A stretch of DNA of 64,000 bases from assembly GCA_020850615.1 (NCBI GenBank), contig JADZEI010000018.1, forward strand, positions 124,001 to 188,000, written 5' to 3'. This document shows positions 8,943 to 17,407 of this stretch, one piece after another (within the stretch, counting starts at the first letter, position 1; each line of letters opens with the position of its first letter). A program made the position numbers and the translations under genes. The notes beneath the pieces were generated by a model, which was given only the letters and a program-made list of their open reading frames with translations, searched no databases and was not told the origin of the DNA. Source of the DNA: Dehalococcoidia bacterium (GTDB lineage Bacteria; Chloroflexota; Dehalococcoidia; Tepidiformales; Tepidiformaceae).

Positions 8943-10361
8943 ATGAGCGTGCCGGGACACCGCCTCGACCGCATGTTCAACCCCGAAGTGGTCGCCGTGA
9001 TCGGGGACAAGGGCCCCGGCTACATGTGGCTCCACAACAACATGCCCTTCAAGGAGAAGGGCGGCCGGCTCTACTCCGTCCAGCTCGACGAGAAGGAGAT
9101 CCCGGGGATCGAAGCGCTCGGCGTCCAGAACTTCAAGTCGCTCGCCGACATCCCCGAGAAGATCGACTACGCGCTGGTCGCGGTGCCGCGCCAGGTCTCG
9201 CCGTACGTCCTCAAGGACCTGATCGCCGCGGGCGCGCACGGCGCCGGCTTCTTCACGAGCGGCTTCGCCGAAACGGGCGAAGAGCTCGGCGTGAAGCTGC
9301 AGGCCCAGCTCAAAGAGATGGCGAGCGCGGCGGACTTCAACCTCGTCGGCCCGAACTGCATGGGCCTCTACATGCCCAAGGTGGGCGTCCGCTTCAGCGG
9401 CGACGTCCCGGTCGCCGCCGATGGCCGGGTCGGGTTCCTCTCGCAGTCCGGCACCCACGGGATCATGTTCTCGCTCGTGGCCGCCGCGAACGGCATCCAC
9501 CTCAGCCGCTGCGCCAGCTTCGGCAACGCCATCGTCCTCGACGTCAGCGACTACCTGGACTACCTGGCCCAGGACGACGAGACCGAGGTCATCGGTATGT
9601 ACGTCGAAGGCGTGCGCGACGGCCGCCGCTTCTTCGAGACCCTGAAGGAAGCCACGAAGCGGAAGCCTGTCGTGGTCTGGAAGGGCGGGCAGACGGAGGC
9701 CGGCGCCCGCGCGACGATGTCGCACACGGGTTCGCTGGCGGCGCCCCAGGCCGTCTGGGAAGGGATGATGCGCCAGTGCGGCGCCATCACGACGAACAAC
9801 CTTGACGAGACCGTCGACGTGATGAAGGCGCTCCTCCGGGCGAAGCGGCCGAAGGGCCGGGGCATGGCCCTGCTCGCCCAGACGGGCGGACAGTCGGTCT
9901 CGATTACGGACGCGTTCGCGAAGGGCGGCTTCCAGGTGCCGCGCCTCAGCGAGGCGTCCTACGCCACGCTCGGCGAGTTCTTCAACATCGTCGGCGGGAG
10001 CTTCCAGAACCCGCTCGACATGGCCGGCACGATCCAGGGCAACGTCGAGACGCTCGACCGCATCCTCAAGATCGTCGATGCCGACCCGAACGTCGACGGC
10101 ATGGCGATGGAGCTGTCGGCGATGTTCGCGGCGCGCCAGTGGAAGAAGGACCCGGCATCGCTCGACCAGACGCTGGACCTGATGAAGGCCCACGCCGAAC
10201 GGTCACAGAAGCCGTTTGTCGCGGTGTTGCACCCGGCGCACGAGGCCGAGTACGTCGCCCAGGTACAGCCGAAGTTCTCGGACAGGGGCCTCGCGGTGTA
10301 CCAGAGCTTCGAGCGCGCAGCTGCCGCGCTGGCGCGCGTGGCCGCCTACGAAGGGGTGTAA
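8943..10361 (+). CDS. NDP-forming acyl-CoA synthetase, CoA-binding (alpha) subunit
   Basis: A 472-residue protein with an N-terminal CoA-binding Rossmann domain (FNPEVVAVIGDKGPG) followed by two succinyl-CoA-ligase-like domains. SQSGTHGIMF and the phosphohistidine region MSHTGSLAAPQAVWEG are visible; His in SHTGS is the expected phospho-intermediate. Some family members are fused to the ATP-grasp part; here the two are split and adjacent. The substrate could be acetate or a larger acid. The aldehyde oxidoreductase and alcohol dehydrogenase near 34-36 kb would make acids for such an enzyme, but that link is only inference. Confidence 0.87.
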   Translation: MSVPGHRLDRMFNPEVVAVIGDKGPGYMWLHNNMPFKEKGGRLYSVQLDEKEIPGIEALGVQNFKSLADIPEKIDYALVAVPRQVSPYVLKDLIAAGAHGAGFFTSGFAETGEELGVKLQAQLKEMASAADFNLVGPNCMGLYMPKVGVRFSGDVPVAADGRVGFLSQSGTHGIMFSLVAAANGIHLSRCASFGNAIVLDVSDYLDYLAQDDETEVIGMYVEGVRDGRRFFETLKEATKRKPVVVWKGGQTEAGARATMSHTGSLAAPQAVWEGMMRQCGAITTNNLDETVDVMKALLRAKRPKGRGMALLAQTGGQSVSITDAFAKGGFQVPRLSEASYATLGEFFNIVGGSFQNPLDMAGTIQGNVETLDRILKIVDADPNVDGMAMELSAMFAARQWKKDPASLDQTLDLMKAHAERSQKPFVAVLHPAHEAEYVAQVQPKFSDRGLAVYQSFERAAAALARVAAYEGV

Positions 10362-10368
10362 GGCGCCG

Positions 10369-10590
10369 TTACTTGAACCGGAACGTCAGGCGGCCGCGCG
10401 TCAGGTCGTAGGGCGAAAGCTCGACGAGGACCCGGTCGCCGGGCAGCACCTTGATGTAGTGCTTGCGCATCTTCCCGCTAATGTGGGCGAGGACTTCGTG
10501 CCCGTTGCCCAGCTCGACCTTGAACTGTGCGCTCGGGAGGGCCTGGGTGACGATGCCCTCAACTTCGAGGGCGTCTTTGTTCGCTGGCAT
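10369..10590 (-). CDS. infA: Translation initiation factor IF-1
   Basis: A 73-residue single OB-fold protein with the family core [41 protein letters not shown] and the end [11 protein letters not shown]. It binds the 30S A site during initiation. The start is fixed by a strong SD (AGGAGGTGGT) before ATG 10590. It stands alone, away from the usual ribosomal protein or secY/map cluster, and converges on the acyl-CoA synthetase operon 7 nt away. Confidence 0.96.
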   Translation of the reverse strand: MPANKDALEVEGIVTQALPSAQFKVELGNGHEVLAHISGKMRKHYIKVLPGDRVLVELSPYDLTRGRLTFRFK

Positions 10591-10721
10591 ACCACCTCCT
10601 GTGGTTGGAACGCTGTCGGTTGCCATGTGCGCCCGGCTTCCCCATCGATGGGGCGCGAGCGCCAGCCGCTCAGTCCTGCCGGGCATCGGGCGACGGGACG
10701 CGGGTGTGTACGAATAGTGTA
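10591..10721 (-). promoter_or_regulatory. infA leader with -10 box and self-complementary hairpin
   Basis: On the minus strand, TACACT (forward 10716-10721) is a good -10; no clear -35 is seen. The leader of about 115 nt contains the perfect 14-nt palindrome CCCCATCGATGGGG (10640-10653). I recognise no riboswitch family here. Confidence 0.4.
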
Positions 10722-10775
10722 GCACGGTGGTTACCCGGTCCGGTGCGCGAATTCGCGGTCAGGCGCGGGCGACGC

Positions 10776-10812
10776 GAGCCGCCCGCGCCCCGCGTCGAGG
10801 GACGGGCGGCTC
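10776..10812. other. 10-bp perfect stem-loop downstream of the methyltransferase
   Basis: GAGCCGCCCG (10776-10785) pairs with CGGGCGGCTC (10803-10812) across an 17-nt loop, 22 nt past the stop of the minus-strand methyltransferase. It lacks a U-tract, so it may protect a 3' end or stop transcription only with Rho. Confidence 0.4.
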
Positions 10813-10834
10813 AACGGTATCGGGTGGACCGGGC

Positions 10835-11923
10835 TCAGCGTTCCAGGAGGTAGAACCGGAAGAACCCGTTCTCGATCGGCAGGATTTCGACCGACCGGAA
10901 GCCCGCCGCCGCGGCGTACTCACGGATCGTGCCGGGCCGGATGACCGTGCCGGTCGCGGCCGAGGGCTGGTCGGCCATGCTCGCGGGCAGGCAGTGGAGC
11001 ACGCTGCAGACGTACATGAACCGCTCGGTGTCGTCGCCGGGGGCCGCGAACGTCTCCGCGACGCGCTCGTCCATGATCAGCACGCGGCCGCCCTCGGCGA
11101 GGAGCTGCCGCGCCGTCGCCAGCACCTCCACGGGCCGGGAGATGTCGTGCAGCGCCTCGAAGATCGTCACGAGGTCGTACTGGCCGTGCGCGTCCGGGTG
11201 GCCGGCGTCGCGGCAATGGAACGTCACGCGGTCCTCGACGCCCGAGCCCTGGAGGTTCCGGTCGGCTTCGCGCACGGAGGCCGCGTCCATGTCGTAGCCG
11301 TCGACCTGTACGCGCGGGTAGTGCCGCGCGATGGAGATGCTCGACCAGCCGGCGCCCATGCCGATGTCGGCGACCCGCGCCGGTGGGTCCGCTTCGAGCC
11401 GTTCGACCAGCCCCGGCACCTGCGGGAACCACTCCGCCGGCAGCGCCTGCTCGAACTGGGGGCGGTTCGCCCCGGCCTGGCCGAGCAACATGTCCCGCCC
11501 GAACTGCTCGTAGGCGACGCCGGAGCCATCGCGGCTGGCCTGGATGACGCGCGGCAGCGTGTTCGCCCAACTCATCACGAAGCGCGCCGTCCAGCCCATG
11601 TAGGCCATGCTCGCCTCATCCAGGAGCACCTCCGCGTGCGCCGGGTCGATGGCGAACCGGTCCGGCGTGCCGGGAAGGTGCTCGATGAGCTCGCAGGATG
11701 CCTGCTGTTCGAGCCACTCGCGTGCATAGCGCTCGTCGGTGCCGGCGATGCGCGCCAGGCCGGCGGCGTCGAGCGGACCATGGTCCCGTAGTGCCCGGTA
11801 GTAGCCGAGTTCGATGCCCATGTAGATGGTGAGCGACTCGAGCGCGCCCTGGGTCGCGGCGAAGAGGCGCTCGGCGAGCGCGTCGGCGGAACGGACGGGC
11901 GCCTCGATGACGGGGGAAGTCAT
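10835..11923 (-). CDS. SAM-dependent methyltransferase with N-terminal winged helix
   Basis: A 362-residue protein. Residues 1-100 form a winged-helix dimerisation domain (ALRDHGPLDAAGLARIAGTD), as in Rv2258c-like and O-methyltransferase families. Then comes a class I methyltransferase: motif I ARVADIGMGAGWSSISIA, acidic motif II VDGYDMD, and motif IV DLVTIFEALHDI. Substrate unknown. The SD AGGAG is spaced for ATG 11923. It lies downstream of the zinc importer operon on the same strand but 88 nt away, behind its own inverted repeat. Confidence 0.8.
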   Translation of the reverse strand: MTSPVIEAPVRSADALAERLFAATQGALESLTIYMGIELGYYRALRDHGPLDAAGLARIAGTDERYAREWLEQQASCELIEHLPGTPDRFAIDPAHAEVLLDEASMAYMGWTARFVMSWANTLPRVIQASRDGSGVAYEQFGRDMLLGQAGANRPQFEQALPAEWFPQVPGLVERLEADPPARVADIGMGAGWSSISIARHYPRVQVDGYDMDAASVREADRNLQGSGVEDRVTFHCRDAGHPDAHGQYDLVTIFEALHDISRPVEVLATARQLLAEGGRVLIMDERVAETFAAPGDDTERFMYVCSVLHCLPASMADQPSAATGTVIRPGTIREYAAAAGFRSVEILPIENGFFRFYLLER

Positions 11924-11936
11924 GGGGTGGTCTCCT

Positions 11937-11950
11937 GTAACGCGTGTTAC
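11937..11950. promoter_or_regulatory. GTAAC-N4-GTTAC inverted repeat upstream of the methyltransferase
   Basis: Perfect 5-bp arms GTAAC (11937-11941) and GTTAC (11946-11950) lie 14 nt before the methyltransferase start, next to its SD. It looks like a small repressor operator of TetR/MarR type; the regulator is unknown. Confidence 0.35.
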
Positions 11951-12011
11951 GAGGATGGTGCGTGCTTCACACCGCCGCTGGATATGAACGACGTCTCGTT
12001 GCCATGCCGGC

Positions 12012-12911
12012 TCAGTGCGGGTCGGCGTCTTCGCCCATGGGGTGGTAGTGGTGGACGTGGTGGTAGCCGCGCCGCCGCTGGATGGCCGAACTCAGCAGGC
12101 CGTGGTTCGGCGCGAACACGAGCGCCACCAGGAAGCACGCGGTCGCCGTCAGCACGATTGTCGCGCCGGCCGCGGTATCGAGGTGGTACGAGAGGAAGAG
12201 CCCCGCCGCGCCGCTCCCGGCCGCGATGGCTACGCTCGCGGCCATCATCCGCCCGAGCCGGTCCGTCAGCAGCCGCGCCGCCGCCGGTGGAGTGACAATC
12301 AGCGCGAGGATGAGGATGTTCCCCACCGACTGCAGGCTCACCACGATTGTCCCCGAGACGAGCAGGAGCAGGACGACATCGAGCGCGAACACAGGGTAGC
12401 CAGCCGCCCGCGCCATCGTCGTATCGAAGGCCACTAGCGTGAACTCCTTCAGCAGCGCGAACAGCACGACAACGATCACGAGCCCGATCAGGAACGTCGC
12501 CAGCACGTCCTGGTTCGATACCCCGAGCACGTTGCCGAAGAGCAGCGACCCGAGGTCGCGGCGGAACCCGGCTTCGCGGCTGATCAGCACCACGCCCAGC
12601 GCGAAGAACGACGCGAAGATGACACCAATCGCGGAGTCCTCGCTGACGCGGCGGCTGCGCGAAAGGAACCCCACGCCGAGCGCCGTGAGCAGGCCGAACA
12701 CGAACGCGCCGATGAGGATGCTCTTGCCCGCCATGTAGGAGAGGACGACGCCCGGGAAGACCGCGTGCGCCAGGGCATCGCCGATGAACGCCAGCCCCCG
12801 CAGGACGACGAAGCACCCGACCAGCCCGCAGAGCACGCCCACGATCACGATTTCGAGCAGCGCCCGCTGCATGAACTCGTAGCGCCAGGGGTCGATCAGC
12901 GCGTCGAACAT
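12012..12911 (-). CDS. znuB: Zinc/manganese ABC transporter permease (ZnuB type)
   Basis: A 299-residue ABC-3 family permease with about eight to nine TMs. Family features include an opening FMQRALLEIVIVGVLCG, the GLAFIGDALAHAVFPGV loop, and late helices SVGNILILALIVTPPAAARL. The C terminus is His-rich (HHVHHYHPMGEDADPH), a possible cytosolic metal-binding tail. Its ATG overlaps the ATPase stop by 1 nt (TGATG), so the two are coupled. It is the last gene of the importer operon. Confidence 0.92.
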   Translation of the reverse strand: MFDALIDPWRYEFMQRALLEIVIVGVLCGLVGCFVVLRGLAFIGDALAHAVFPGVVLSYMAGKSILIGAFVFGLLTALGVGFLSRSRRVSEDSAIGVIFASFFALGVVLISREAGFRRDLGSLLFGNVLGVSNQDVLATFLIGLVIVVVLFALLKEFTLVAFDTTMARAAGYPVFALDVVLLLLVSGTIVVSLQSVGNILILALIVTPPAAARLLTDRLGRMMAASVAIAAGSGAAGLFLSYHLDTAAGATIVLTATACFLVALVFAPNHGLLSSAIQRRRGYHHVHHYHPMGEDADPH

Positions 12912-13645
12912 CAGGCGAACACCGCCACGCGGCCGCCGAACGTCGCCCGCAGGATCTCCGGGGTCCACGTCTCCGCGGTCGGGCCGTAGGCGACGAGCCG
13001 GCCGCTCACGCAGGCGATCTTGCTCGTCGTCACCTGGACCTCGTCGAGGTCGTGGGTCGCCATCAGGACGACCGCCCCGGATGCGGCGAAGTCGCGGATG
13101 GCTTCGTGGAAGACCTCCCGGTTCGCCGCGTCGATGCCGGTGAAGGGCTCGTCGAGCAGGACGACGAGCGGGTCCTGGACAAGCGCGCGGGCGAGGAAGA
13201 TGCGCTGCTGCTGCCCGCCCGAGAAGGAGCTGATGTGCCGGTGACCGAGGCCCGCGAGCCCGAGCCGGGCGAGGGCCTGCTCCGCGTGGTCGCGGTCGGC
13301 GCGCCCCGGCCGGCGGAGCCACCCGGCCGAGCGGTACCGCCCCATGAGCACGACGTCGCGCGCCGTGACCGGGAAGTCCCAGTTCACCTCCTCGCGCTGT
13401 GGGACGAACGCCACCCGGGCGGCGAGGCGCCGCAGGGGCACGCCGCCGAGCTCGATCGTGCCCGCCCGCGGCGTCAGCACGCCCGCGATGGTCTTGAGCA
13501 GCGTGCTCTTGCCGCCGCCGTTCGGCCCGATGAGCCCAACCACGTCCCCGGGCTCGGCACGGAAGGCGACGTTCGCCAGGTGGAACGTGGTCCCGTAGCC
13601 CGTCGAGAGTCCCGTGACCTGGAGCGCGCCCGGCGAAGGGTCCAT
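12911..13645 (-). CDS. znuC: Zinc ABC transporter ATP-binding protein (ZnuC type)
   Basis: A 244-residue ABC ATPase with Walker A GPNGGGKST, Q-loop region FVPQREEVNWDFP, signature FSGGQQQRIFLARAL, Walker B PLVVLLDEPF and switch His in ATHDLDE. The VPQ..VNWDFP phrase is typical of zinc/manganese importers. It starts 2 nt after the binding-protein stop and overlaps the permease. Confidence 0.93.
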   Translation of the reverse strand: MDPSPGALQVTGLSTGYGTTFHLANVAFRAEPGDVVGLIGPNGGGKSTLLKTIAGVLTPRAGTIELGGVPLRRLAARVAFVPQREEVNWDFPVTARDVVLMGRYRSAGWLRRPGRADRDHAEQALARLGLAGLGHRHISSFSGGQQQRIFLARALVQDPLVVLLDEPFTGIDAANREVFHEAIRDFAASGAVVLMATHDLDEVQVTTSKIACVSGRLVAYGPTAETWTPEILRATFGGRVAVFA

Positions 13646-13647
13646 GG

Positions 13648-14598
13648 CTATTGAAGCGCCTCCGCGATTGTGCGGGCGTTGGCCAGCAGCATGCCGTGCA
13701 CCGTATCGGCGCCCGAGCCCGGCTCGCCGAGCGAGTCGCCGTACAGGTCGTCGACGATCTTCACGCCGGTGTCCTGGGCGATCTGCTCGGCGACCTTCGG
13801 GTCGATCGAGCTCTCCGCGAAGATCGCCTTCACCCCTTCGGACTCGATCAGGTCCGTGAGCTCGGCGATGTCCTTCACCGACGGCTCCGCGCTCGTCGTG
13901 AGGCTCGGGATGACTGCGCCGACGAACTCGAGCCCGTAGTACTCGATGAAGTACCCGAAGGCGTCGTGATTCGTGACCATCTTGCGGTTCGCCTCGGGGA
14001 TGCCGTCGATCAGCGCCCGGATCTCGCGGTCAGCTGCTTCGAGCGTGGCCCGGTAGGCGGCCGCGTTCGCCCGGTACTGCTCCGCGTTCGCGCTGTCGGC
14101 CTCTGCCAGGGCAGCGGCGATGTTGTCGACCATGCGGGCCGCGAACTGGGGGTTGTGCCAGGCGTGGGGGTCCTCGTCGCCGTGGTCGTGCCCGTCCTCT
14201 TCTCCGGCATCGTGCCCGGCGTGCCGCGGTTCGATGCCCTCGGTCACGGTGACTGCCTTGTCGTCGTCAATCGCGTCCGAGAGGAAGTCGTCCAGCCCGA
14301 GCCCGTTCCGGAGGACGACGTCCGCGCCATCCAGGCGCTTGCGGTCGTCCGACTTCAGCTCGTAGTCGTGGGGGTCCACGCCGGGGCCGACCAGCGTGTG
14401 GAGCTCGATGAGGTCGCCGCCAACCTCCCGCGCTAGCGCCGCGACCGGTGCGACCGTCGCCACAACGCGGGTCTTGCCGCTGCCGCCATCGTCATCGCCG
14501 TCGTCGTCGTCGTCACCGCCGCAGGCCGCGAGCGCGAGTCCCAGTGCCCCCGCGACCAGGGCGAGGAATAGCAGGCGGAGGACCGCAGCGCGGCTCAT
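13648..14598 (-). CDS. znuA: Zinc-binding lipoprotein of the ABC importer (ZnuA type)
   Basis: A 316-residue cluster A-I solute-binding protein. A signal peptide ends at a lipobox (LALAAC), then an Asp/Gly-rich linker. Metal ligands: DPHDYE, PHAWHNP and the third histidine in VTNHDAFGYF; manganese-specific PsaA-type proteins have Glu at this third place, so zinc is favoured. A His/Asp-rich loop (HAGHDAGEEDGHDHGDED) matches the mobile metal-capture loop of ZnuA. First gene of the operon, behind a paired inverted repeat that probably binds a metal-sensing repressor. Confidence 0.93.
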   Translation of the reverse strand: MSRAAVLRLLFLALVAGALGLALAACGGDDDDDGDDDGGSGKTRVVATVAPVAALAREVGGDLIELHTLVGPGVDPHDYELKSDDRKRLDGADVVLRNGLGLDDFLSDAIDDDKAVTVTEGIEPRHAGHDAGEEDGHDHGDEDPHAWHNPQFAARMVDNIAAALAEADSANAEQYRANAAAYRATLEAADREIRALIDGIPEANRKMVTNHDAFGYFIEYYGLEFVGAVIPSLTTSAEPSVKDIAELTDLIESEGVKAIFAESSIDPKVAEQIAQDTGVKIVDDLYGDSLGEPGSGADTVHGMLLANARTIAEALQ

Positions 14599-14601
14599 TG
14601 T

Positions 14602-14641
14602 TGAGACTCCATATCGTGTGCGCTCATGATATCAAGTCTCA
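14602..14641. promoter_or_regulatory. Long inverted repeat at the znu operon start, probable metalloregulator operator
   Basis: TGAGACTccATATC (14602-14615) and GATATCaAGTCTCA (14628-14641) are reverse complements except for two positions, with a 12-nt spacer. An inner perfect palindrome TGATATCA spans 14627-14634. The element starts 4 nt before the znuA ATG and covers where the SD and promoter should be, so binding would block expression. A Zur/Fur or DtxR-type zinc sensor is the likely ligand; none is encoded in the window. Confidence 0.55.
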
Positions 14642-14745
14642 GGAGCGCTGCAACTGCGATTCCCTCGAAACGCCGCTGCGAGGTGCGTGAGGGCCGCCCC
14701 GCGGTCCGTCCCTCACGATTGGGGTGTCCACGCAAGGAGGGCCCA

Positions 14746-14835
14746 ATGCTCAAACTCATCGGCTTCGTCCTGGCGGCCTGGCCGCTCGTGAGCTGGCTGC
14801 GCGACCGGCGGCGGAACTCGAGGGCCGCGGCATGA
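14746..14835 (+). CDS. 29-residue hydrophobic peptide
   Basis: Small ORF with a strong SD (AAGGAGGG) before ATG 14746. The product is one hydrophobic segment (LIGFVLAAWPLVSWL) followed by a basic Arg-rich end, like a single-span membrane microprotein. Its stop overlaps the next ATG as ATGA. An 8-bp stem (14686-14693 with 14710-14717) lies upstream. No family recognised. Confidence 0.5.
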   Translation: MLKLIGFVLAAWPLVSWLRDRRRNSRAAA

Positions 14836-15041
14836 CGCGATACGACCTCAACGTCTCCACGCTCCCGCCGCGCGAGCCCGAACCGCTGCCGCCAACGACG
14901 CAGCCCCCCGTACAGCCGACCCCGGGCCCGGCGCTGCCACCGACGCAGACACCGCCCCTACCGCCAACCGTCCCAGACCCCGGCGCGCCCGTGACGGACG
15001 TGCCCCGCCCGCCCACCACCCGCACGCTCCCGGAGGAATAG
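14832..15041 (+). CDS. Proline-rich 69-residue hypothetical protein
   Basis: Starts at ATG 14832 inside the stop of the 29-residue ORF (ATGA). After MTRYDLNVSTLPP nearly every third residue is proline, with Thr and Pro-Pro-Thr groups. Low complexity makes it hard to tell from chance reading in GC-rich DNA, but the coupling and the upstream SD support translation. No function known. Confidence 0.4.
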   Translation: MTRYDLNVSTLPPREPEPLPPTTQPPVQPTPGPALPPTQTPPLPPTVPDPGAPVTDVPRPPTTRTLPEE

Positions 15042-15133
15042 CGCGCGGGTGAACCTCCGCTTCACCACGCCTGTCTCCGTTGCGCGCCGCGTCCCATACT
15101 TTCAGTGCGACAGGCGGTGTACCGGGGGAGGCG

Positions 15134-16123
15134 ATGGCTGATGTGGGGCGCGAGCTCCAGGTGGAGCGCGAATCGCGGGGGTTGACGGTCGCGGACGTCG
15201 CCGCCGGGACGGGGATCCCGGCCCATTTCGTCACGGCGATCGAGGCGGGCCAGTTCGATCTGCTCCCCGCCGCTGTCTACGTGCGCGGGTTCATCCGCAC
15301 CTACGGCGGCTTCCTCGAGCTCGACGGCGAAGAGCTCGTCGCCGCGCTCGGGCCTGCCTGGTCGGGCAACGGCCAGGCCGCCGAACCGCCGCCCGCGCCG
15401 CGCACCGTGCCTCCAGCCCTGGCCGCCGAGCCGGCGCCGTTCTCCGAAAGCGAGGAGCCGCTGCCGGTCCCCGCGGAGGTGATCGAAGCGCTCCCGCCGG
15501 TCGCGACGCCCGCGCCCGTCGCGCTGATTGACGATTTCGCCCCCGCCCGTGGCGCTAACGACGAAAGTCTGGTCCTCGAAGCGAAGCCCGGGCGCCGCAT
15601 CCCCACCCGCCTGGTCGCGATCGCCGCGGGTGCGGTCGGGATCCTGGGGGTCATCTTCGCCTTCACCGTCCTGGGCGGCGGCGGCGGCGACGGGGACAGC
15701 GCGCCGGCATCGCCCGGCGATGCCACGCAATCACCGGCCGCCGCGGGGGACGACGCGACGCCCACAGCCACCGCCACGGCCTCAACCGAAGCCACCCCGA
15801 CCGCCACGGCCACGCCCACGAGCACGCCAACGCCCACCCCGACGGCAACTCCGACCCCCTCGCCCACGCCCACGCCCAGCCCGACGCCGGCCGCGGTGCC
15901 AAGCCCGGCCGTGCCCGCAAACGCGTTCGCCTACTGCCAGCTGCTGGGCGGCGATGTGTACGACTGCGGCGGCGCCGGCCCCTGGCGGGTGATCTGCACG
16001 CCCGTGGGGCCGTTCTTCGACCCGAAGTGGACCGTCCCGAGCCCCATCCCGGAGGCCTGGACCGGCTGGCGCGAGACCTCGGTGAACGGCCGGCTGGAGC
16101 AGATCTTCACAGCCTGCGGCTGA
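15134..16123 (+). CDS. RodZ-like helix-turn-helix membrane protein
   Basis: A 329-residue protein. Residues 1-70 are the HTH_25 domain of RodZ (GRELQVERESRGLTVADVAA, then YVRGFIRTYG). An acidic/proline linker leads to one TM (LVAIAAGAVGILGVIFAF, about residue 160), then a long Thr/Pro/Ala repeat linker and a small Cys-containing C-terminal domain that I do not recognise. RodZ links MreB to the wall machinery, but the C-terminal part differs from classical RodZ. ATG 15134 follows SD GGGGGAGG. Its stop and the stop of the convergent YbaK gene share the hexamer TGATCA (16121-16126). Confidence 0.8.
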   Translation: MADVGRELQVERESRGLTVADVAAGTGIPAHFVTAIEAGQFDLLPAAVYVRGFIRTYGGFLELDGEELVAALGPAWSGNGQAAEPPPAPRTVPPALAAEPAPFSESEEPLPVPAEVIEALPPVATPAPVALIDDFAPARGANDESLVLEAKPGRRIPTRLVAIAAGAVGILGVIFAFTVLGGGGGDGDSAPASPGDATQSPAAAGDDATPTATATASTEATPTATATPTSTPTPTPTATPTPSPTPTPSPTPAAVPSPAVPANAFAYCQLLGGDVYDCGGAGPWRVICTPVGPFFDPKWTVPSPIPEAWTGWRETSVNGRLEQIFTACG

Positions 16124-16612
16124 TCACCGCGCAGCAGCGATCCCGGCAAGCGGGGCCGCCTTCGTCAGGACGAGGAGGTCGCGCACGGCGAGCCGCACGT
16201 CCGCACCACGCTGGCCCGCGCTGACCAGGACCTGGTCGAGCTCCAGCGCGCGGGCATCGATGTGCACCGGGAAGCCCTTCTGCAGCAGCGCCAGCGCGCT
16301 GATTCCGCCGACCTGGAGCCCCGTGTAGCGCTCGGCGTCGGCGTGGCTGGCCATGCGCAGCTTCTTCGCGCCGAGCGCCGCAGCGAGCGCCTTCAGGTCC
16401 AGCTCGCTATCCGCGGGCATCATCACGAGGAGCGGCTTCCCCCGCGGCGGGTCGTGCTCCACCACGAGCGTCTTGTACACCTCGTGGGGCGCCATGCCCG
16501 TGGAGCGCGCGACCTCCTCCGCCGAGCGGATCGCCGCGTCGAATTCGAACAACTCGAACGGGACGCGGCGCTGCTCGAGCATCCGCGCGACGATGGGGCG
16601 GTTCGCCACCAC
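16124..16612 (-). CDS. ybaK: YbaK/EbsC-family aminoacyl-tRNA deacylase
   Basis: A 162-residue protein of the YbaK type, which removes mis-attached Cys from tRNA-Pro. Family features are VPFELFEFD, EVYKTLVVE with the catalytic-region Lys, LLVMMPADSELDLKALA, GLQVGGISALAL and the closing VSAGQRGADVRLAVRDLL. The start is GTG (two in a row, 16612 or 16609), 7 nt after the SDR stop. Close to the family's length of about 160. Confidence 0.88.
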   Translation of the reverse strand: MVANRPIVARMLEQRRVPFELFEFDAAIRSAEEVARSTGMAPHEVYKTLVVEHDPPRGKPLLVMMPADSELDLKALAAALGAKKLRMASHADAERYTGLQVGGISALALLQKGFPVHIDARALELDQVLVSAGQRGADVRLAVRDLLVLTKAAPLAGIAAAR

Positions 16613-16618
16613 CGCCGC

Positions 16619-17407
16619 CTACAGGTGCTGCGAAACGCCGCCGTCGACGTGGAAGATCTGCCCGTTCAGGTAGCCGCCGCCATCCGAGGCGAGGAGCACG
16701 GCGAGCGGGGCAATGTCCTCGGCCGTCCCGAAGCGGCGCATCGGGATGAAGCGGAGCAACTTGTTCTCGCCGATGTCGTCCGAGCCGCGCCCGGGCGTCC
16801 AGTCCATCCACCCGGTCGAGATCGCCGTCACGGTGACGCCGCGCGGGGCGAGCTCCTGGCTCAGCCCTGCGACCAGCCCGGTGACCCCGGCTTTCGACGC
16901 CGCGTAGGCGGAGTTCCAGCCGATCCCGCGCTCCGAGAGCACGCTGGTTATGTAGATAATCCGGCCGGGCGTCCCCTCCGGGAGCTGCTTCGCGAACGAC
17001 CGCGCGGCGTAGAACCCGCCCGCGGTGTTCACCTGCTGCAGGCGCCCAAGCTCGGTGTCGGTGACGCCTTCGAGCGGCTTCGCGAGGACCGCGTCGGCGT
17101 TGTAGACGAGGATGCTCGGGTTCCCGAACTCCTTGGCCACCTGGCGCAGCCCCACCTGGACGTTCGTCGGCAGCGTCACATCCCAGCCCTGGGAGAATGT
17201 CTCCCGGCCGAGCCCGGCGACGGCCTTGCTCGCGCGCTTCGCCGCCATCACTTCGTCGCCGTCGAGCGTCGCCGATGCGGTCGCGACCGCGGCGCCGGCT
17301 TCCGCCAGCGCGAGGGCAATGGCGTGCCCGCCGGGGTTGCCGAACCCGACGACGAGCGCCTTCTTCCCGGTCAGGTCGAACCCGGGCTTGCGGTTCCAAT
17401 CAGGCAT
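16619..17407 (-). CDS. Short-chain dehydrogenase/reductase
   Basis: A 262-residue classical-length SDR. The NAD(P) loop is VVGFGNPGGHAIALALAEAG instead of the usual TGxxxGxG, a departure in the first glycines. The active site shows Ser (ITSVLSERG), Tyr and Lys (SAYAASKAG), and the C-terminal GGGYLNGQIFHVDGG is standard. ATG 17407 has SD GGAGG and overlaps the preceding SDR by 8 nt. With that gene it forms a two-SDR operon, maybe sequential steps of one pathway; substrate unknown. Confidence 0.85.
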   Translation of the reverse strand: MPDWNRKPGFDLTGKKALVVGFGNPGGHAIALALAEAGAAVATASATLDGDEVMAAKRASKAVAGLGRETFSQGWDVTLPTNVQVGLRQVAKEFGNPSILVYNADAVLAKPLEGVTDTELGRLQQVNTAGGFYAARSFAKQLPEGTPGRIIYITSVLSERGIGWNSAYAASKAGVTGLVAGLSQELAPRGVTVTAISTGWMDWTPGRGSDDIGENKLLRFIPMRRFGTAEDIAPLAVLLASDGGGYLNGQIFHVDGGVSQHL

